Shown: positions 38,156 to 46,519 of the stretch, in pieces
Layout: every line of letters starts with the position of its first letter
Position numbering within the stretch: the first letter of the stretch is position 1
Assembly: GCA_028277395.1 (NCBI GenBank)
Contig: JANQGJ010000012.1
Location: forward strand, 37,905 to 101,904
Direction: 5' to 3'
Length of the DNA: 64,000 nt
Source of the DNA: Bacteroidales bacterium
GTDB taxonomy: Bacteria > Bacteroidota > Bacteroidia > Bacteroidales > F082
Made by a program: the position numbers and the translations under genes
Notes under the pieces: model-generated
Told to the model about the DNA's origin: nothing
What the model saw: the letters and a program-made list of their open reading frames with translations, nothing else
Databases searched by the model: none

Positions 38156-39247
38156 TTACTCTACTATGATAAATTTTTTCGCAATAGAGTATCCTTTATT
38201 ACTAGATAACTGAACGAAATAAGTACCCACTTTAAATTCGCTCGTGTTAATGCTAATAGTCGTTGTTGAATCTGCCAGAATATCTTCATGATGAACAACC
38301 TGACCAACCATATTTACAATTTTACAGGTTAGCTCATCTTTATTATTAATTTCAATGTTGATATTTAGTACATCAGTTACCGGATTTGGATAAACATCCA
38401 GCGAAGTAACCATACTATAATCTTCAATTCCAACTACCATCATATTTGCATAGGCAAGATCGAATGCAAATACCATGTCATTTTGAATCATGCCGCCGAG
38501 TGTTTCTCCTGATCTGGGCCCAAGATTGTTGATAAATAAACCTCCTGCAATACCGCCTGTTTGCAATGCTGACATATCAATCATGTTACCGGTTTGTGAT
38601 TGTGTGGCAATATCATATTTTACAATAACCGAACCTGTACTGTCCTGACTAAATCCCCACAAAAATGGTCCACCTGGTGAAACATTGTCAACAGCCAGTC
38701 CGCTAATGCCATCCATGGTTTGCCCTGATGCTACCCATGAATCGAGAACATTTCCCTGCATATCAAGTTTATAAAAGTCAGGTTCCCAATTGCTGCTTGC
38801 CCACAATACATTTTCCACAGGATCATAAGCCATTCCCCTGATATTGAATGAAGTAAAAATTGTATCAACAAGAACTTTATTCACGAAATCCATTTTGAAA
38901 AAATACTCTGAGCTTCTACCACCATAGTAATATTGTCCGTCGTATGCAAGGTCTCTTACTCTTTCCACTCCGGGAATTACGAATGTTTCAAGTATATTTC
39001 CAATTTGATCGTATTTTGCAAGACTATCACCAAGCCATTGTGTAACAAACAGATCGGTACCATCGGATTCAATACCATAGTCGCCAACAAAAGCAGTGGG
39101 AGGAAAACTGAATTCCAGATTAAAAGTATCCCTGTCCATTACGGAATTGGCAACAGGATCAGCCATTGGTGATTGATCGTTTGCTGTATGCTGGGCATAT
39201 GCACTTATAGTCAGTAAGCACACGATGAATAATGAAAGTCTTTTCAT
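38156..39247 (-). CDS. Secreted beta-propeller-like protein with T9SS sorting domain
   Basis: At 363 residues it has a signal peptide (about 1-18, ending AYAQ). The central part repeats motifs such as GIESDGTDLFVTQW, VRDLAYDGQYYYGG, IRGMAYDPVENVLW and ISGLAVDNVS, which read as blades of a propeller like those in SMP-30/NHL-type proteins. The last 80 residues (LDVYPNPVTDVLNINI, CKIVNMVGQVVHHED, VGTYFVQLSSNKG, ending in KKFIIVE) form a T9SS type A C-terminal domain. It stands alone with its own terminator. No enzyme motif was recognised. Confidence 0.87.
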   Translation of the reverse strand: MKRLSLFIVCLLTISAYAQHTANDQSPMADPVANSVMDRDTFNLEFSFPPTAFVGDYGIESDGTDLFVTQWLGDSLAKYDQIGNILETFVIPGVERVRDLAYDGQYYYGGRSSEYFFKMDFVNKVLVDTIFTSFNIRGMAYDPVENVLWASSNWEPDFYKLDMQGNVLDSWVASGQTMDGISGLAVDNVSPGGPFLWGFSQDSTGSVIVKYDIATQSQTGNMIDMSALQTGGIAGGLFINNLGPRSGETLGGMIQNDMVFAFDLAYANMMVVGIEDYSMVTSLDVYPNPVTDVLNINIEINNKDELTCKIVNMVGQVVHHEDILADSTTTISINTSEFKVGTYFVQLSSNKGYSIAKKFIIVE

Positions 39248-39454
39248 TGCCTATTCCTTTTTACTTAATTATTAATTGAAATTGGTTTATTTAAAACATA
39301 TAAACCAAAGGGTCAACAAACAATAAAAAGGTTGTATGACACGAAATTTAATTTGATTTTCAGGTTATTACATAACCATTATTTGTTTTGTCAATGATTG
39401 ATTGACGCTTGATATTACTGATCTCAGACCTGCTGTTTGAGCAACTACAACCAG

Positions 39455-40597
39455 CTAAACTTTTTCAACATCAACCTTAAAATTGAAAGATTTACGTCGC
39501 GGGCAATATGGCAGAATTACATCATGCGAATCATCTTCATATTTTGCCTCTGCGCAGTCTGTCGGATCACAGCAGGTATGGCAAACCCTTTTAAATGCTC
39601 GGAAATGATCCAGTTCGATATGCGGAGTATAAAAATCATCTTTAACAGGTTCATCTCTTAACAGATCTGTACTCAGGTATTTTTTATTACTGTCGGCAAA
39701 AACTGTTACCACCACTGCATCTTTTCCCAGTTCATTCTGGACTTTCAGAGCACCTATAAAGTTTGCTCCGGATGATATTCCGACACCTATTCCTAGGATA
39801 CTTGCTAATTTCTGAGCCATAACTATTGCATCACCATCATCAACCTGAATAATTGAGTCCAGTTTGTTAACATCTACAATATCAGGGATGAACTCATCGG
39901 AAATACCCTGGATCCGGTGCTTCCCTACCTTATATCCGGTTGTAATTGTTGGTGAATTTTCGGGTTCAAGGGGGTGAACTTTTATATTACTATCCATTTC
40001 TTTCAGGAACCTGCCTACACCCATAACAGTTCCACCTGTACCAACACCGGCCACAAAAGCATCTGGTACCATGTATCTGTATTTCAACTGCCACCATAGT
40101 TCGGGGCCTGTTGTAAGATAGTGTGCTTCAATATTATCGTTATTTACAAATTGTTTTGGTAAGAAAGTATTCTCACATTCACAGGCAAGATCTTCAGCCA
40201 TTTTAATACTACCCAAAAAACCACCTTCTTCTTTGCTTACAAGCCGGATTTCGGAACCAAAACTACGTATCAGGTTTTTGCGTTCATCGCTCATCCAGTC
40301 GGGCATAAAAATAGTAACAGGGTGGCCAAGTGCCCTGCCAATTGCAGCGATTGAAATACCTGTATTGCCACTGGTAGCTTCGGCAATTCGTGCTCCGGGC
40401 TTTAGTTTTCCCGACTTAATTGCATTTCCAAGTATATGAAGGGCCATCCGATCTTTTATACTACCGGTCATATTCAGGTTTTCAGCTTTGGCATATATTT
40501 TCCTCTCCTCTCCTTTGTACTTAAAGTTGATTTCAAGTAACGGGGTATTTCCAACTAATGTTGATAATCCCATGATCTTACGTTCGGTATTATTCAT
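39455..40597 (-). CDS. Cysteine-synthase-family PLP enzyme with Cys-rich C-terminal extension
   Basis: Fold-type II PLP enzyme. The PLP lysine is in TGSIKDRMA (near residue 48), the substrate loop is EATSGNTGI and the phosphate-binding loop is [11 protein letters not shown]. These match O-acetylserine sulfhydrylase and cystathionine beta-synthase. After the catalytic domain (about residue 310 on) there is an extension with six Cys (HTCCDPTDC, then PYCPRR) that could form a metal site or redox switch and is not part of ordinary CysK. It is a plausible cysteine or cystathionine synthase; the exact substrate is open. Two perfect inverted repeats lie upstream at 40677-40744. Confidence 0.87.
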   Translation of the reverse strand: MNNTERKIMGLSTLVGNTPLLEINFKYKGEERKIYAKAENLNMTGSIKDRMALHILGNAIKSGKLKPGARIAEATSGNTGISIAAIGRALGHPVTIFMPDWMSDERKNLIRSFGSEIRLVSKEEGGFLGSIKMAEDLACECENTFLPKQFVNNDNIEAHYLTTGPELWWQLKYRYMVPDAFVAGVGTGGTVMGVGRFLKEMDSNIKVHPLEPENSPTITTGYKVGKHRIQGISDEFIPDIVDVNKLDSIIQVDDGDAIVMAQKLASILGIGVGISSGANFIGALKVQNELGKDAVVVTVFADSNKKYLSTDLLRDEPVKDDFYTPHIELDHFRAFKRVCHTCCDPTDCAEAKYEDDSHDVILPYCPRRKSFNFKVDVEKV

Positions 40598-40676
40598 TAT
40601 AATTTTCTTTAATAGATCTGCAATTCCTGATGGGATAAAATTATATAATTATGTTACCTGAAAGTTAACTTTTTGT

Positions 40677-40744
40677 AATTTATAAGAGTTATAAATTGCC
40701 TCATTTCTCTAATTATCAATATATTATGAAATATATCATAATAT
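40677..40744. promoter_or_regulatory. Two perfect 9-bp inverted repeats upstream of the cysteine-synthase-like gene
   Basis: AATTTATAA-GAG-TTATAAATT at 40677-40697 and ATATTATGA-AATATA-TCATAATAT at 40721-40744. They are 80-150 bp before the start at 40597. AT-rich palindromes can arise by chance, but two perfect ones so close suggest operator or upstream elements. A near -7 sequence (TAACTTTC, minus strand, 40661-40668) lies just downstream of them. Confidence 0.35.
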
Positions 40745-41112
40745 CACATGCAACCTTGATTTTTGAATGAACCGTATCCAGTTCTAAAGATAATGCAATA
40801 GTCGAAATACCAGTTTATTGTGAGAATTTGGTATTATTCTTAATAAATATCTCATTTGTAATTTTCTTTCGTCATCACAAACAAATTCAAAGTATCCCTG
40901 GATCATGACTGCAGAAAAACAATCAGGTATTAATTCCACTCTACAACCCCTCTCTCAAGATAACTACCGTGACTCTTCATTTACCCTCTAACTCCCTGAA
41001 CCTCGCAGTCTTACTTTTGTACAAATTTCCAAATGCGGGAATTTTTATAACAGTCTGTTATTATCCTGCAATTTTTATCCTCCTGAATTTAAGCAACATA
41101 CAAATATTACAC
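40745..41112. other. Gene-free stretch before the LruC-pair promoter
   Basis: About 370 bp with no supported gene. One additional TAnnTTTG match on the plus strand (TACTTTTG, 41012-41019) could be a distal promoter for the lipoprotein at 41164. I see no repeat or RNA structure. Confidence 0.35.
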
Positions 41113-41120
41113 TACCTTTG
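41113..41120 (+). promoter_or_regulatory. Candidate -7 box (TACCTTTG) for the lipoprotein/LruC pair
   Basis: An exact TAnnTTTG match on the plus strand, 44 bases upstream of the ATG at 41164, giving a leader of about 38 nt. Confidence 0.45.
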
Positions 41121-41163
41121 GCATAGGTTTTGACTTGATATTTCTCTAACAAAATACACCACA

Positions 41164-41526
41164 ATGAAAAACTTTATTATCCTGTTGTTTAGTCTGTTAG
41201 TGCTAACTACAGCATGCAGTAAAAAAACTACCAATGATCCTGATCCGGTTCCACCACAGAATATGGAAGACCTTGATATCAAATCGGGTTTCGACTGGAA
41301 AACCACCAAAGACATACAACTTACTCTTACTGCCAGGGCAAGTAATATTGTTGATGTACAATCTGATGAAGGGAAATCATACCAGAAGGCATTTTTGGCT
41401 GCCGATGTTCCCTACACTATGAAACTTACTGTTCCATCCTATGAGGAATCAGTTATTCTCAGCTTCATGGGAAAAGAAGTGAACCTTGAACTGAACAATT
41501 CTACCATTAATTATGAATTTCAATAA
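41164..41526 (+). CDS. Small lipoprotein matching the N-terminal module of LruC proteins
   Basis: At 120 residues it has a lipoprotein signal ending LTTACSKKT. After a Pro/Asp linker comes DLDIKSGFDWKTTKDIQLTLTA, the phrase that in many Bacteroidota LruC-domain proteins stands directly after the lipobox, followed by a carboxypeptidase-regulatory-like beta domain (about residues 60-115). Here the module is a separate protein, 8 bp before the LruC gene, so the two may act together at the surface. The module identification is from recollection of the family, not a search. Confidence 0.7.
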   Translation: MKNFIILLFSLLVLTTACSKKTTNDPDPVPPQNMEDLDIKSGFDWKTTKDIQLTLTARASNIVDVQSDEGKSYQKAFLAADVPYTMKLTVPSYEESVILSFMGKEVNLELNNSTINYEFQ

Positions 41527-41534
41527 ACAGAGAG

Positions 41535-43724
41535 ATGAAACCAACTAATAACCACACAGCAATAAGTATCAGCCAAAGTGCTGATAAAAGAATAGCAGTT
41601 TCTTTTTGGATTTCAATACTTGTAGTACTGTTTTCTTTGTTATTTTTTAACGTACAGGCACAGGAATTTCTTAGAGTTTATACCAGTGCACCAACGGTAA
41701 TGCAATCCAATGTAACAGGTGGTACAGTTATAACTGAGGATTTTAGCAGTTTTACAGGTATCCCAAATTTCAACTGGGCACCTTTACCCAACGGTTTTAA
41801 TTCATCTGTTGGAACTTACAAACAAACCGGTGGTCAGTCGTATGTTAAAAACGACGACCAGTATGGTGCTGGAACCGGGAAATACATGTCGATCCGCACA
41901 GGTGCTGATGTAAGACTGATTTTCGACAACCCTGTTGAATATTTTGCTTTTGCATGGCCTGCCGGTGACGGACAGAATAATATAAAAGTCTATCGAGACG
42001 GACAGGTTATCGGTACATTCGAAACATCTGATATAATAGCATTGCTTCCAAAAAATGCAAGTAATTACATAACATCGATCAATGGATCACTTTATTCAAC
42101 ATATGATTATTATGGCAAGCCGGGTACAGGCCAAAACTCCGGAGAACCATATGCATTCCTGCATTTTGTTTCAACATCCGGATTGGCATTTGATGAAATT
42201 GAATTTGCCATGGGTAACGGTGGAGAGTTTGAAAACGACAACCACACCCTGTTAATTGGTTCGCCGGTTCTGCAGGGCGACTGGGTTGAGCTTCTTTCCA
42301 TTGAAACTCCTACTGCCAATGATGACAATGGTTCGGGAATGCCCGGTAATGCTGTTGAAGTTGATGTTCTTGCCAACGATACTCCCGGCGATGCTCCTAT
42401 TGATCCTACTACGGTACAAATTGCTGGCACTAATAATGCCGGTTCATCTTTGATAGTTCCCGGAGAAGGTACATGGTCGGTTGACGGTACAACTGGTGCC
42501 ATTACTTTTACACCTGAAGGCGGTTTTTCAGGCAGCCCGACTCCAATCGAGTATTTCGTTCTTGATGATGATGGCTATGCTTCAAACCTGGCTACGGTTA
42601 CCATTACCTATCCTGTAGGCCCTGAAGCTGTTGACGACAGTGCCATTACAGCTATTAACACTCCCGTTGATATTAACGTTCTGGCTAACGATACAGCGGG
42701 TACAGCAGCATTGAATCCTGCAGCTGTTACTTTTGTCGGAGGTACGGAACCTAATCCAACTACCGAAGGTACCTTTACTGTTGATGGTGGTACTGGTCTG
42801 GTTACTTTTACTCCTGTTAACGGTTTTACGGGTACAGTTACTATTGATTACCAGGTTTGTGACCTTAACACTCTTTGCGACGTTGCCACCATTACCGTTC
42901 AGGTGGTTGCAGGTACTAACAACCTGTTTCCTGCCACCGGTTTCGGTACTCTTGGTTTTGAAGATCTGTGGCCTGCCAAAGGTGATTACGATTTCAACGA
43001 CCTTGTTATCGATTACCAGTTTGACATTACAACCAATGTCAGCAATTATGTTGAAAGTATTGAGGCTACCTTTGTTATTAGAGCTGTTGGTGCTTATTTC
43101 CAGAATGGTTTTGGTTTCCAGCTTGCTTCAGCTATTGATCCTGCTGATCTTACCGTTACCGGTACACAGCTTACCGAAAGCTTTATTAATTTAGATGGTA
43201 ATGGTACCGAATCAGGGCAAACCACTCCTACTATTATTGTTTTTGATAACGCATTTGGGCAAATGACACACCCGGGTGGTGGTATTGGTATTAATACTGA
43301 GGAAAGTGCACCTTATGTCAATCCCGATACAATTGTTATTAATATTGAGTTTGTTCACGATACTTACACTTATACCCAGCTTGATATAAGTAATTTTAAC
43401 CCGTTTATCTTTGTTGACAAGGAACGTGGCAGAGAGGTGCATCTATCCGATTATCCTCCAACAGCACTTGCTGATCAAAGTCTGTTCGGTACTCTTGATG
43501 ATGACACCGATCCGGGTTCAGGTAAGTATTATAAAACTATAAATAACCTGCCATGGGCAATTAATATTTACGAATCGTTTGAATACCCCATAGAGAAACA
43601 ACAGATTGTATGGGCATATCTGAAGTTCGCGGTATGGGCAACCAGTGGAGGTACATCATTTGATGACTGGTACAAAGACCTCTCTGGTTACCGCGACGAT
43701 TCAAAGATCTACGAAGCACCATAG
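41535..43724 (+). CDS. LruC-domain surface protein with two Ig/cadherin-like repeats
   Basis: At 729 residues it has a hydrophobic signal segment at about 20-42, an N-terminal beta domain, two tandem 'fibril' repeats (ANDDNGSGMPGNAVEVDVLAND and AVDDSAITAINTPVDINVLAND, about 255-455), then the LruC domain (GFGTLGFEDLWPAKGDYDFND, near 475, to DWYKDLSGYRDDSKIY at the end). Asp-rich motifs such as KGDYDFNDLV suggest calcium binding. It is probably exported to the surface or matrix; no T9SS tail is seen. Codon use in the repeats is richer in G+C than in its neighbours. Confidence 0.85.
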   Translation: MKPTNNHTAISISQSADKRIAVSFWISILVVLFSLLFFNVQAQEFLRVYTSAPTVMQSNVTGGTVITEDFSSFTGIPNFNWAPLPNGFNSSVGTYKQTGGQSYVKNDDQYGAGTGKYMSIRTGADVRLIFDNPVEYFAFAWPAGDGQNNIKVYRDGQVIGTFETSDIIALLPKNASNYITSINGSLYSTYDYYGKPGTGQNSGEPYAFLHFVSTSGLAFDEIEFAMGNGGEFENDNHTLLIGSPVLQGDWVELLSIETPTANDDNGSGMPGNAVEVDVLANDTPGDAPIDPTTVQIAGTNNAGSSLIVPGEGTWSVDGTTGAITFTPEGGFSGSPTPIEYFVLDDDGYASNLATVTITYPVGPEAVDDSAITAINTPVDINVLANDTAGTAALNPAAVTFVGGTEPNPTTEGTFTVDGGTGLVTFTPVNGFTGTVTIDYQVCDLNTLCDVATITVQVVAGTNNLFPATGFGTLGFEDLWPAKGDYDFNDLVIDYQFDITTNVSNYVESIEATFVIRAVGAYFQNGFGFQLASAIDPADLTVTGTQLTESFINLDGNGTESGQTTPTIIVFDNAFGQMTHPGGGIGINTEESAPYVNPDTIVINIEFVHDTYTYTQLDISNFNPFIFVDKERGREVHLSDYPPTALADQSLFGTLDDDTDPGSGKYYKTINNLPWAINIYESFEYPIEKQQIVWAYLKFAVWATSGGTSFDDWYKDLSGYRDDSKIYEAP

Positions 43725-43767
43725 CACAAGATACATAGAACCACCAGTTCTTTCAGGCTCATTGCAG

Positions 43768-43800
43768 CATCAAAAATGCGAAATTTGATGTTGTTTTGGG
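43768..43800 (+). terminator. Possible terminator after the LruC gene
   Basis: CATCAAA (43768-43774) and TTTGATG (43784-43790) form a 7-bp stem, followed by TTGTTTTGGG. The T-run is interrupted, so the call is tentative. Confidence 0.4.
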
Positions 43801-43819
43801 CCTGATGTTTTTAAATGCG

Positions 43820-43887
43820 GCTCATTTTGTGGGAAAATATGGCTCATTTTTAGGGGATTTTGAGCTTTTTGTCGGGTGCGGGTGAGC
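43820..43887. repeat. Left array of four half-sites downstream of fic
   Basis: Half-sites GCTCA at 43820 and 43842, then TGAGC at 43861 and 43883 (start positions). Spacings are 22, 19 and 22 bp, so two direct pairs face each other. The array ends just before the fic stop (43892) and matches, in order, spacing and much of the surrounding sequence (AAATAT-GGCTCATTTTTA, ATTTTGAGCTTT), the array upstream of the same gene. Confidence 0.75.
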
Positions 43888-43891
43888 TTTA

Positions 43892-44932
43892 TTAAAAGTA
43901 AGTATTTACAGCAAACTCAAATTGATTTATGAATATATCTTTTATTGCAATTATGCTATTTTGCTCATAGAAGATCAGCATTGCTTTTTTGTAGTCGATG
44001 GAGTCAACAGTTCTGAATGACAGAGGACAATAGCCATTTGACATTAGGATTGCATTACTGACGATTCGTGCGGTACGTTTATTACCATCTGCAAAAGCCT
44101 GAATGTATGATAATAAAACTAATGCCAGAAAGCTCTTTTCAAATACTGATCCTTTAAGGTTGATCAAATCGCACATTGCAACCAATGATTCTTTTATTTG
44201 ATATTCATTATCAAGTGGCTGATAGTTAGTTCCTGATATTCCAACTTTTCGTTTTCTGATGTTCTTGTCAACACCAAGATCCTTAACCAGTAAACTATGT
44301 ATATCCTCAATGGCGGATATTGTTATTGGAGTTAAATAATCTGTCTCTTCAGATATAAAATCCAGGGCATCTTTATGATTCAACAACATTTGTGCATCTT
44401 CCCATGTTTTTCCTTCCGCTGTTTCTCTTTCTTTTAATAGTCTTTCTGTTTCAAGCAGCGAATATGTATTACCTTCAATCTGTGATGATTTCCAGCTCAA
44501 GTCAATGGCGAGTCGTTCCATTTCTTTTTTATACTCAGTTTCGGAAAGGTATGATATGTTTGTGTTGAACTTGCTCTGTAATTCAGATAGCTTTTTTAGT
44601 TCTACCTCATTGAATAAATTAACATTTCCTATTACATCATTGATAAGCGAAAGGTTAAACTGTTCAATAATTTTTCTTTCATCAATTTCTTTTTGAAAGT
44701 ACTGCTCAACATCAATAGGGTAGAATAAGGAAAATGCGGGGGAAATTTTGTATTTTGTTCCTTTACCCGCTCCTGAGGAGATAATTAGTTCTTCATTTAT
44801 AAGCTGAGTTAGTAATCTCTTTATGGTAGCTAAACTTATATCAATATTAACACCTTCAAATACTTCACCTGAAGAAACAACTATATTGTCTCTGACAAAG
44901 TCCAGAATTGCTTTTTTTTTGAGATTTTTCAT
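43892..44932 (-). CDS. Fic-family protein with N-terminal winged helix
   Basis: Fic proteins transfer AMP or related groups to target side chains. Here residues 1-65 form a winged-helix DNA-binding domain (LATIKRLLTQLINEELI), residues about 140-165 contain the inhibitory-helix motif SSQIEGN, and the Fic core ends with AFADGNKRTAR. The family motif is HxFx[DE]GNxRxxR, but the first position here is Gln (IQAFADGNKR; codon CAG), so the general-base His is missing. This protein may be catalytically weak or act mainly as a regulator. The winged helix and flanking operator arrays suggest autoregulation. Confidence 0.87.
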   Translation of the reverse strand: MKNLKKKAILDFVRDNIVVSSGEVFEGVNIDISLATIKRLLTQLINEELIISSGAGKGTKYKISPAFSLFYPIDVEQYFQKEIDERKIIEQFNLSLINDVIGNVNLFNEVELKKLSELQSKFNTNISYLSETEYKKEMERLAIDLSWKSSQIEGNTYSLLETERLLKERETAEGKTWEDAQMLLNHKDALDFISEETDYLTPITISAIEDIHSLLVKDLGVDKNIRKRKVGISGTNYQPLDNEYQIKESLVAMCDLINLKGSVFEKSFLALVLLSYIQAFADGNKRTARIVSNAILMSNGYCPLSFRTVDSIDYKKAMLIFYEQNSIIAIKDIFINQFEFAVNTYF

Positions 44933-44951
44933 ACTTAAGATTTAATTTGCA

Positions 44952-45018
44952 GCTCACAACTTATGCAAATATAGCTCATTTTTATGAATTTTGAGCTTTA
45001 TTTTTGGTAATTTTGAGC
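44952..45018 (-). promoter_or_regulatory. fic promoter with right array of four half-sites
   Basis: Half-sites GCTCA at 44952 and 44974 and TGAGC at 44992 and 45014 (start positions), spaced 22, 18 and 22 bp. The minus-strand -7 box TATATTTG (44966-44973) falls between the first two sites, so a protein bound to the array would block or guide RNA polymerase. The fic start is 20 bp downstream of the array edge. The winged helix of Fic is the obvious candidate ligand, by inference. Confidence 0.65.
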
Positions 45019-45123
45019 TTTAAATAAGCTAGAAAGTATAAATAATCCTTTCAAACTATACCACTAACTACATAATGATTTTAATTCAATCATAAAACAA
45101 TAAAAGCTGATCAATTGATTTGA

Positions 45124-45434
45124 TTAAGGAAATACCCAAAAAATTTTTTGACAATGGCTTATATAATCTGTAGTTTCATTGATAGTTGGGAAAAAAAGAT
45201 ATCCACTAACTTGTTCGGCTTTAAACACATGATATATTCATATATTTCGTAATCATCTATAATTGTATTTCAATCCATTTTAAATACAAAAACCCCATCA
45301 ATATTTACCTTGTAAGGATTCTCAGATGTATTCGTGATGTTGAATTATCCGATGTTTTCTACTTCACATTCAAATTTTTCAGCACCTTCTTTTGTACATT
45401 ATAACAATATCGCTGAAATTAAAACCAATATCAT
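45124..45434 (-). pseudogene. Decayed lipoprotein gene
   Basis: Reading from ATG at 45434, the frame gives MILVLISAILL, a stop, then CTKEGAEKFECEVENIG, a stop, then FNITNTSENPYKVNIDGVF and VFKMD, a stop, then a further segment. A shift of frame then gives FKAEQVSGYLFFPTINETT before a final stop at 45124. The pieces together make a lipoprotein signal with lipobox Cys plus a small beta domain of the 'NTSENPYxVxIDG...TFKAxQVSGYLF' type. Three in-frame stops and one frameshift indicate a broken gene between fic and the HNH gene. Confidence 0.65.
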
Positions 45435-45453
45435 AAATACTTTTTACAATTAA

Positions 45454-46170
45454 TTAATTTTTTAGCATTTTTCTTAATGATAAAACGCTTAAATTGTCTA
45501 ATCCTCTGTGTAACATCCTATGACAATTAGAACAAACTAATGCTAAATCATCTAATGTAGTTTCTACTTCATGTTGTATTCTGTTTAATGGGATTTTATG
45601 ATGAGCCTCAATAAAACCAAAACCTAATTCACCGTAAACTTCATTGAAGTTGAATCCACAAACCTCACAATCTAGTTTTCCATTTTTTTTAAAATAGTTG
45701 TCCTTCTTTTTTTTAGTAATTCTTGAATCACGTTCTTTATATCTATGTAATTTATAAACCACAGAACCTTCTTTTACACTAACTAATTCCTGCTCTTGAA
45801 TTCTATAGAGTTTATTGATAATGTTTGAATATGATACTGTATGTTTGATCTGATTCGCTATAGATTTCAGCTTCTGTTTGTTTTGCCAAAACTCATAGAA
45901 AACTTCTTTGTCAAGCTTACTGAATCTATCCATACCTTTACCCTTATAATTTGGATCAATAGCTCTAAAATTGCTTAGTTTTAAAGTTACTCCATTAGGG
46001 TTTCTAAATTTTAGATTATCGCCTCGGATATCATGTAATGGTAATTTATTTAGTAAACTAGATAACCCTATAATCTTTGGATTCTTACTATCAATCTCCT
46101 TTGATTCAATGGTAAAATACAAATCTAAAGCAAGAATAATTTCATCCCGGTGCCAATTTGGACTCCTCAT
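45454..46170 (-). CDS. HNH endonuclease
   Basis: At 238 residues its C-terminal 70 hold an HNH nuclease: CEVCGFNF, the catalytic EAHHKIPLN, then LALVCSNCHRMLHRG, with four Cys that can bind zinc. The N-terminal part (NWHRDEIILALDLYF, KNPKIIGLSSLLNKLP, TLKLSNFRAIDPNYKGKG) is a module that accompanies HNH domains in many putative restriction-type enzymes and may bind DNA. No methyltransferase is adjacent, so a modification-dependent or stand-alone defence role is possible but unproven. It has its own promoter, shared in design with the orphan gene at 46520. Confidence 0.85.
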   Translation of the reverse strand: MRSPNWHRDEIILALDLYFTIESKEIDSKNPKIIGLSSLLNKLPLHDIRGDNLKFRNPNGVTLKLSNFRAIDPNYKGKGMDRFSKLDKEVFYEFWQNKQKLKSIANQIKHTVSYSNIINKLYRIQEQELVSVKEGSVVYKLHRYKERDSRITKKKKDNYFKKNGKLDCEVCGFNFNEVYGELGFGFIEAHHKIPLNRIQHEVETTLDDLALVCSNCHRMLHRGLDNLSVLSLRKMLKN

Positions 46171-46260
46171 TTAATTGATAATTAGCTTTTACTAATAAAG
46201 CTTAACCGTAAACTATTTTAAAAATTAATGCTAAATGCCCTCTTCTATCCTCTCAACTAT

Positions 46261-46332
46261 CAAACATACAACCAATTCAAACACCAGTCAATACCCTAAA
46301 ACTGTAGTTGCAAAAACTACCTGATAATGTAG
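46261..46332 (-). promoter_or_regulatory. HNH-gene promoter with two TGTAG boxes
   Basis: Minus-strand -7 TATGTTTG (46261-46268), 20-bp spacer, -33 TTG (46289-46291), then boxes whose plus-strand sequence is TGTAG at 46303-46307 and 46328-46332. The same layout with identical distances recurs at 48097-48168. The start codon of the HNH gene is 91 bases below the -7 box. The boxes around -45 and -70 suit an activator. Confidence 0.7.
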
Positions 46333-46452
46333 TTTTAAGAAATACCTCAAATCATATTATGCTGTTTTTGTGAAGGTTAGAAGATCTGGCATTAAATGGA
46401 ACAATTTTCTACCCAACTCATAAATCTTGTGAATTATTGAAATTTGTATTAC

Positions 46453-46490
46453 AAACAAAAAAAATCCCCCACAGAAAACCCACAGGGGAT
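46453..46490 (-). terminator. Strong intrinsic terminator after the orphan gene
   Basis: Plus-strand ATCCCC (46464-46469) and GGGGAT (46485-46490) make a GC-rich stem; on the minus strand it is followed by a run of T. It lies 30 bp downstream of the stop at 46520 and separates that gene from the HNH promoter. Confidence 0.85.
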
Positions 46491-46519
46491 CGCAAATGCA
46501 TTTAACCTGATCTTAAATA

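Noticed and set aside
42733..43194. 153-residue Leu/Val-rich frame within the LruC gene
   Set aside because: It is a shadow of the LruC frame; the LruC protein has clear domain motifs in the other phase.
45454..46170. HNH gene as half of a restriction-modification system
   Set aside because: No methyltransferase or second restriction subunit is present within the neighbouring genes.
46184..46203. AGCTTTTA/TAAAGCT dyad in the HNH leader as a terminator or a Fic-type operator
   Set aside because: No T-run follows on either strand, and it lacks the TGAGC core of the fic arrays; it may be chance in AT-rich DNA.
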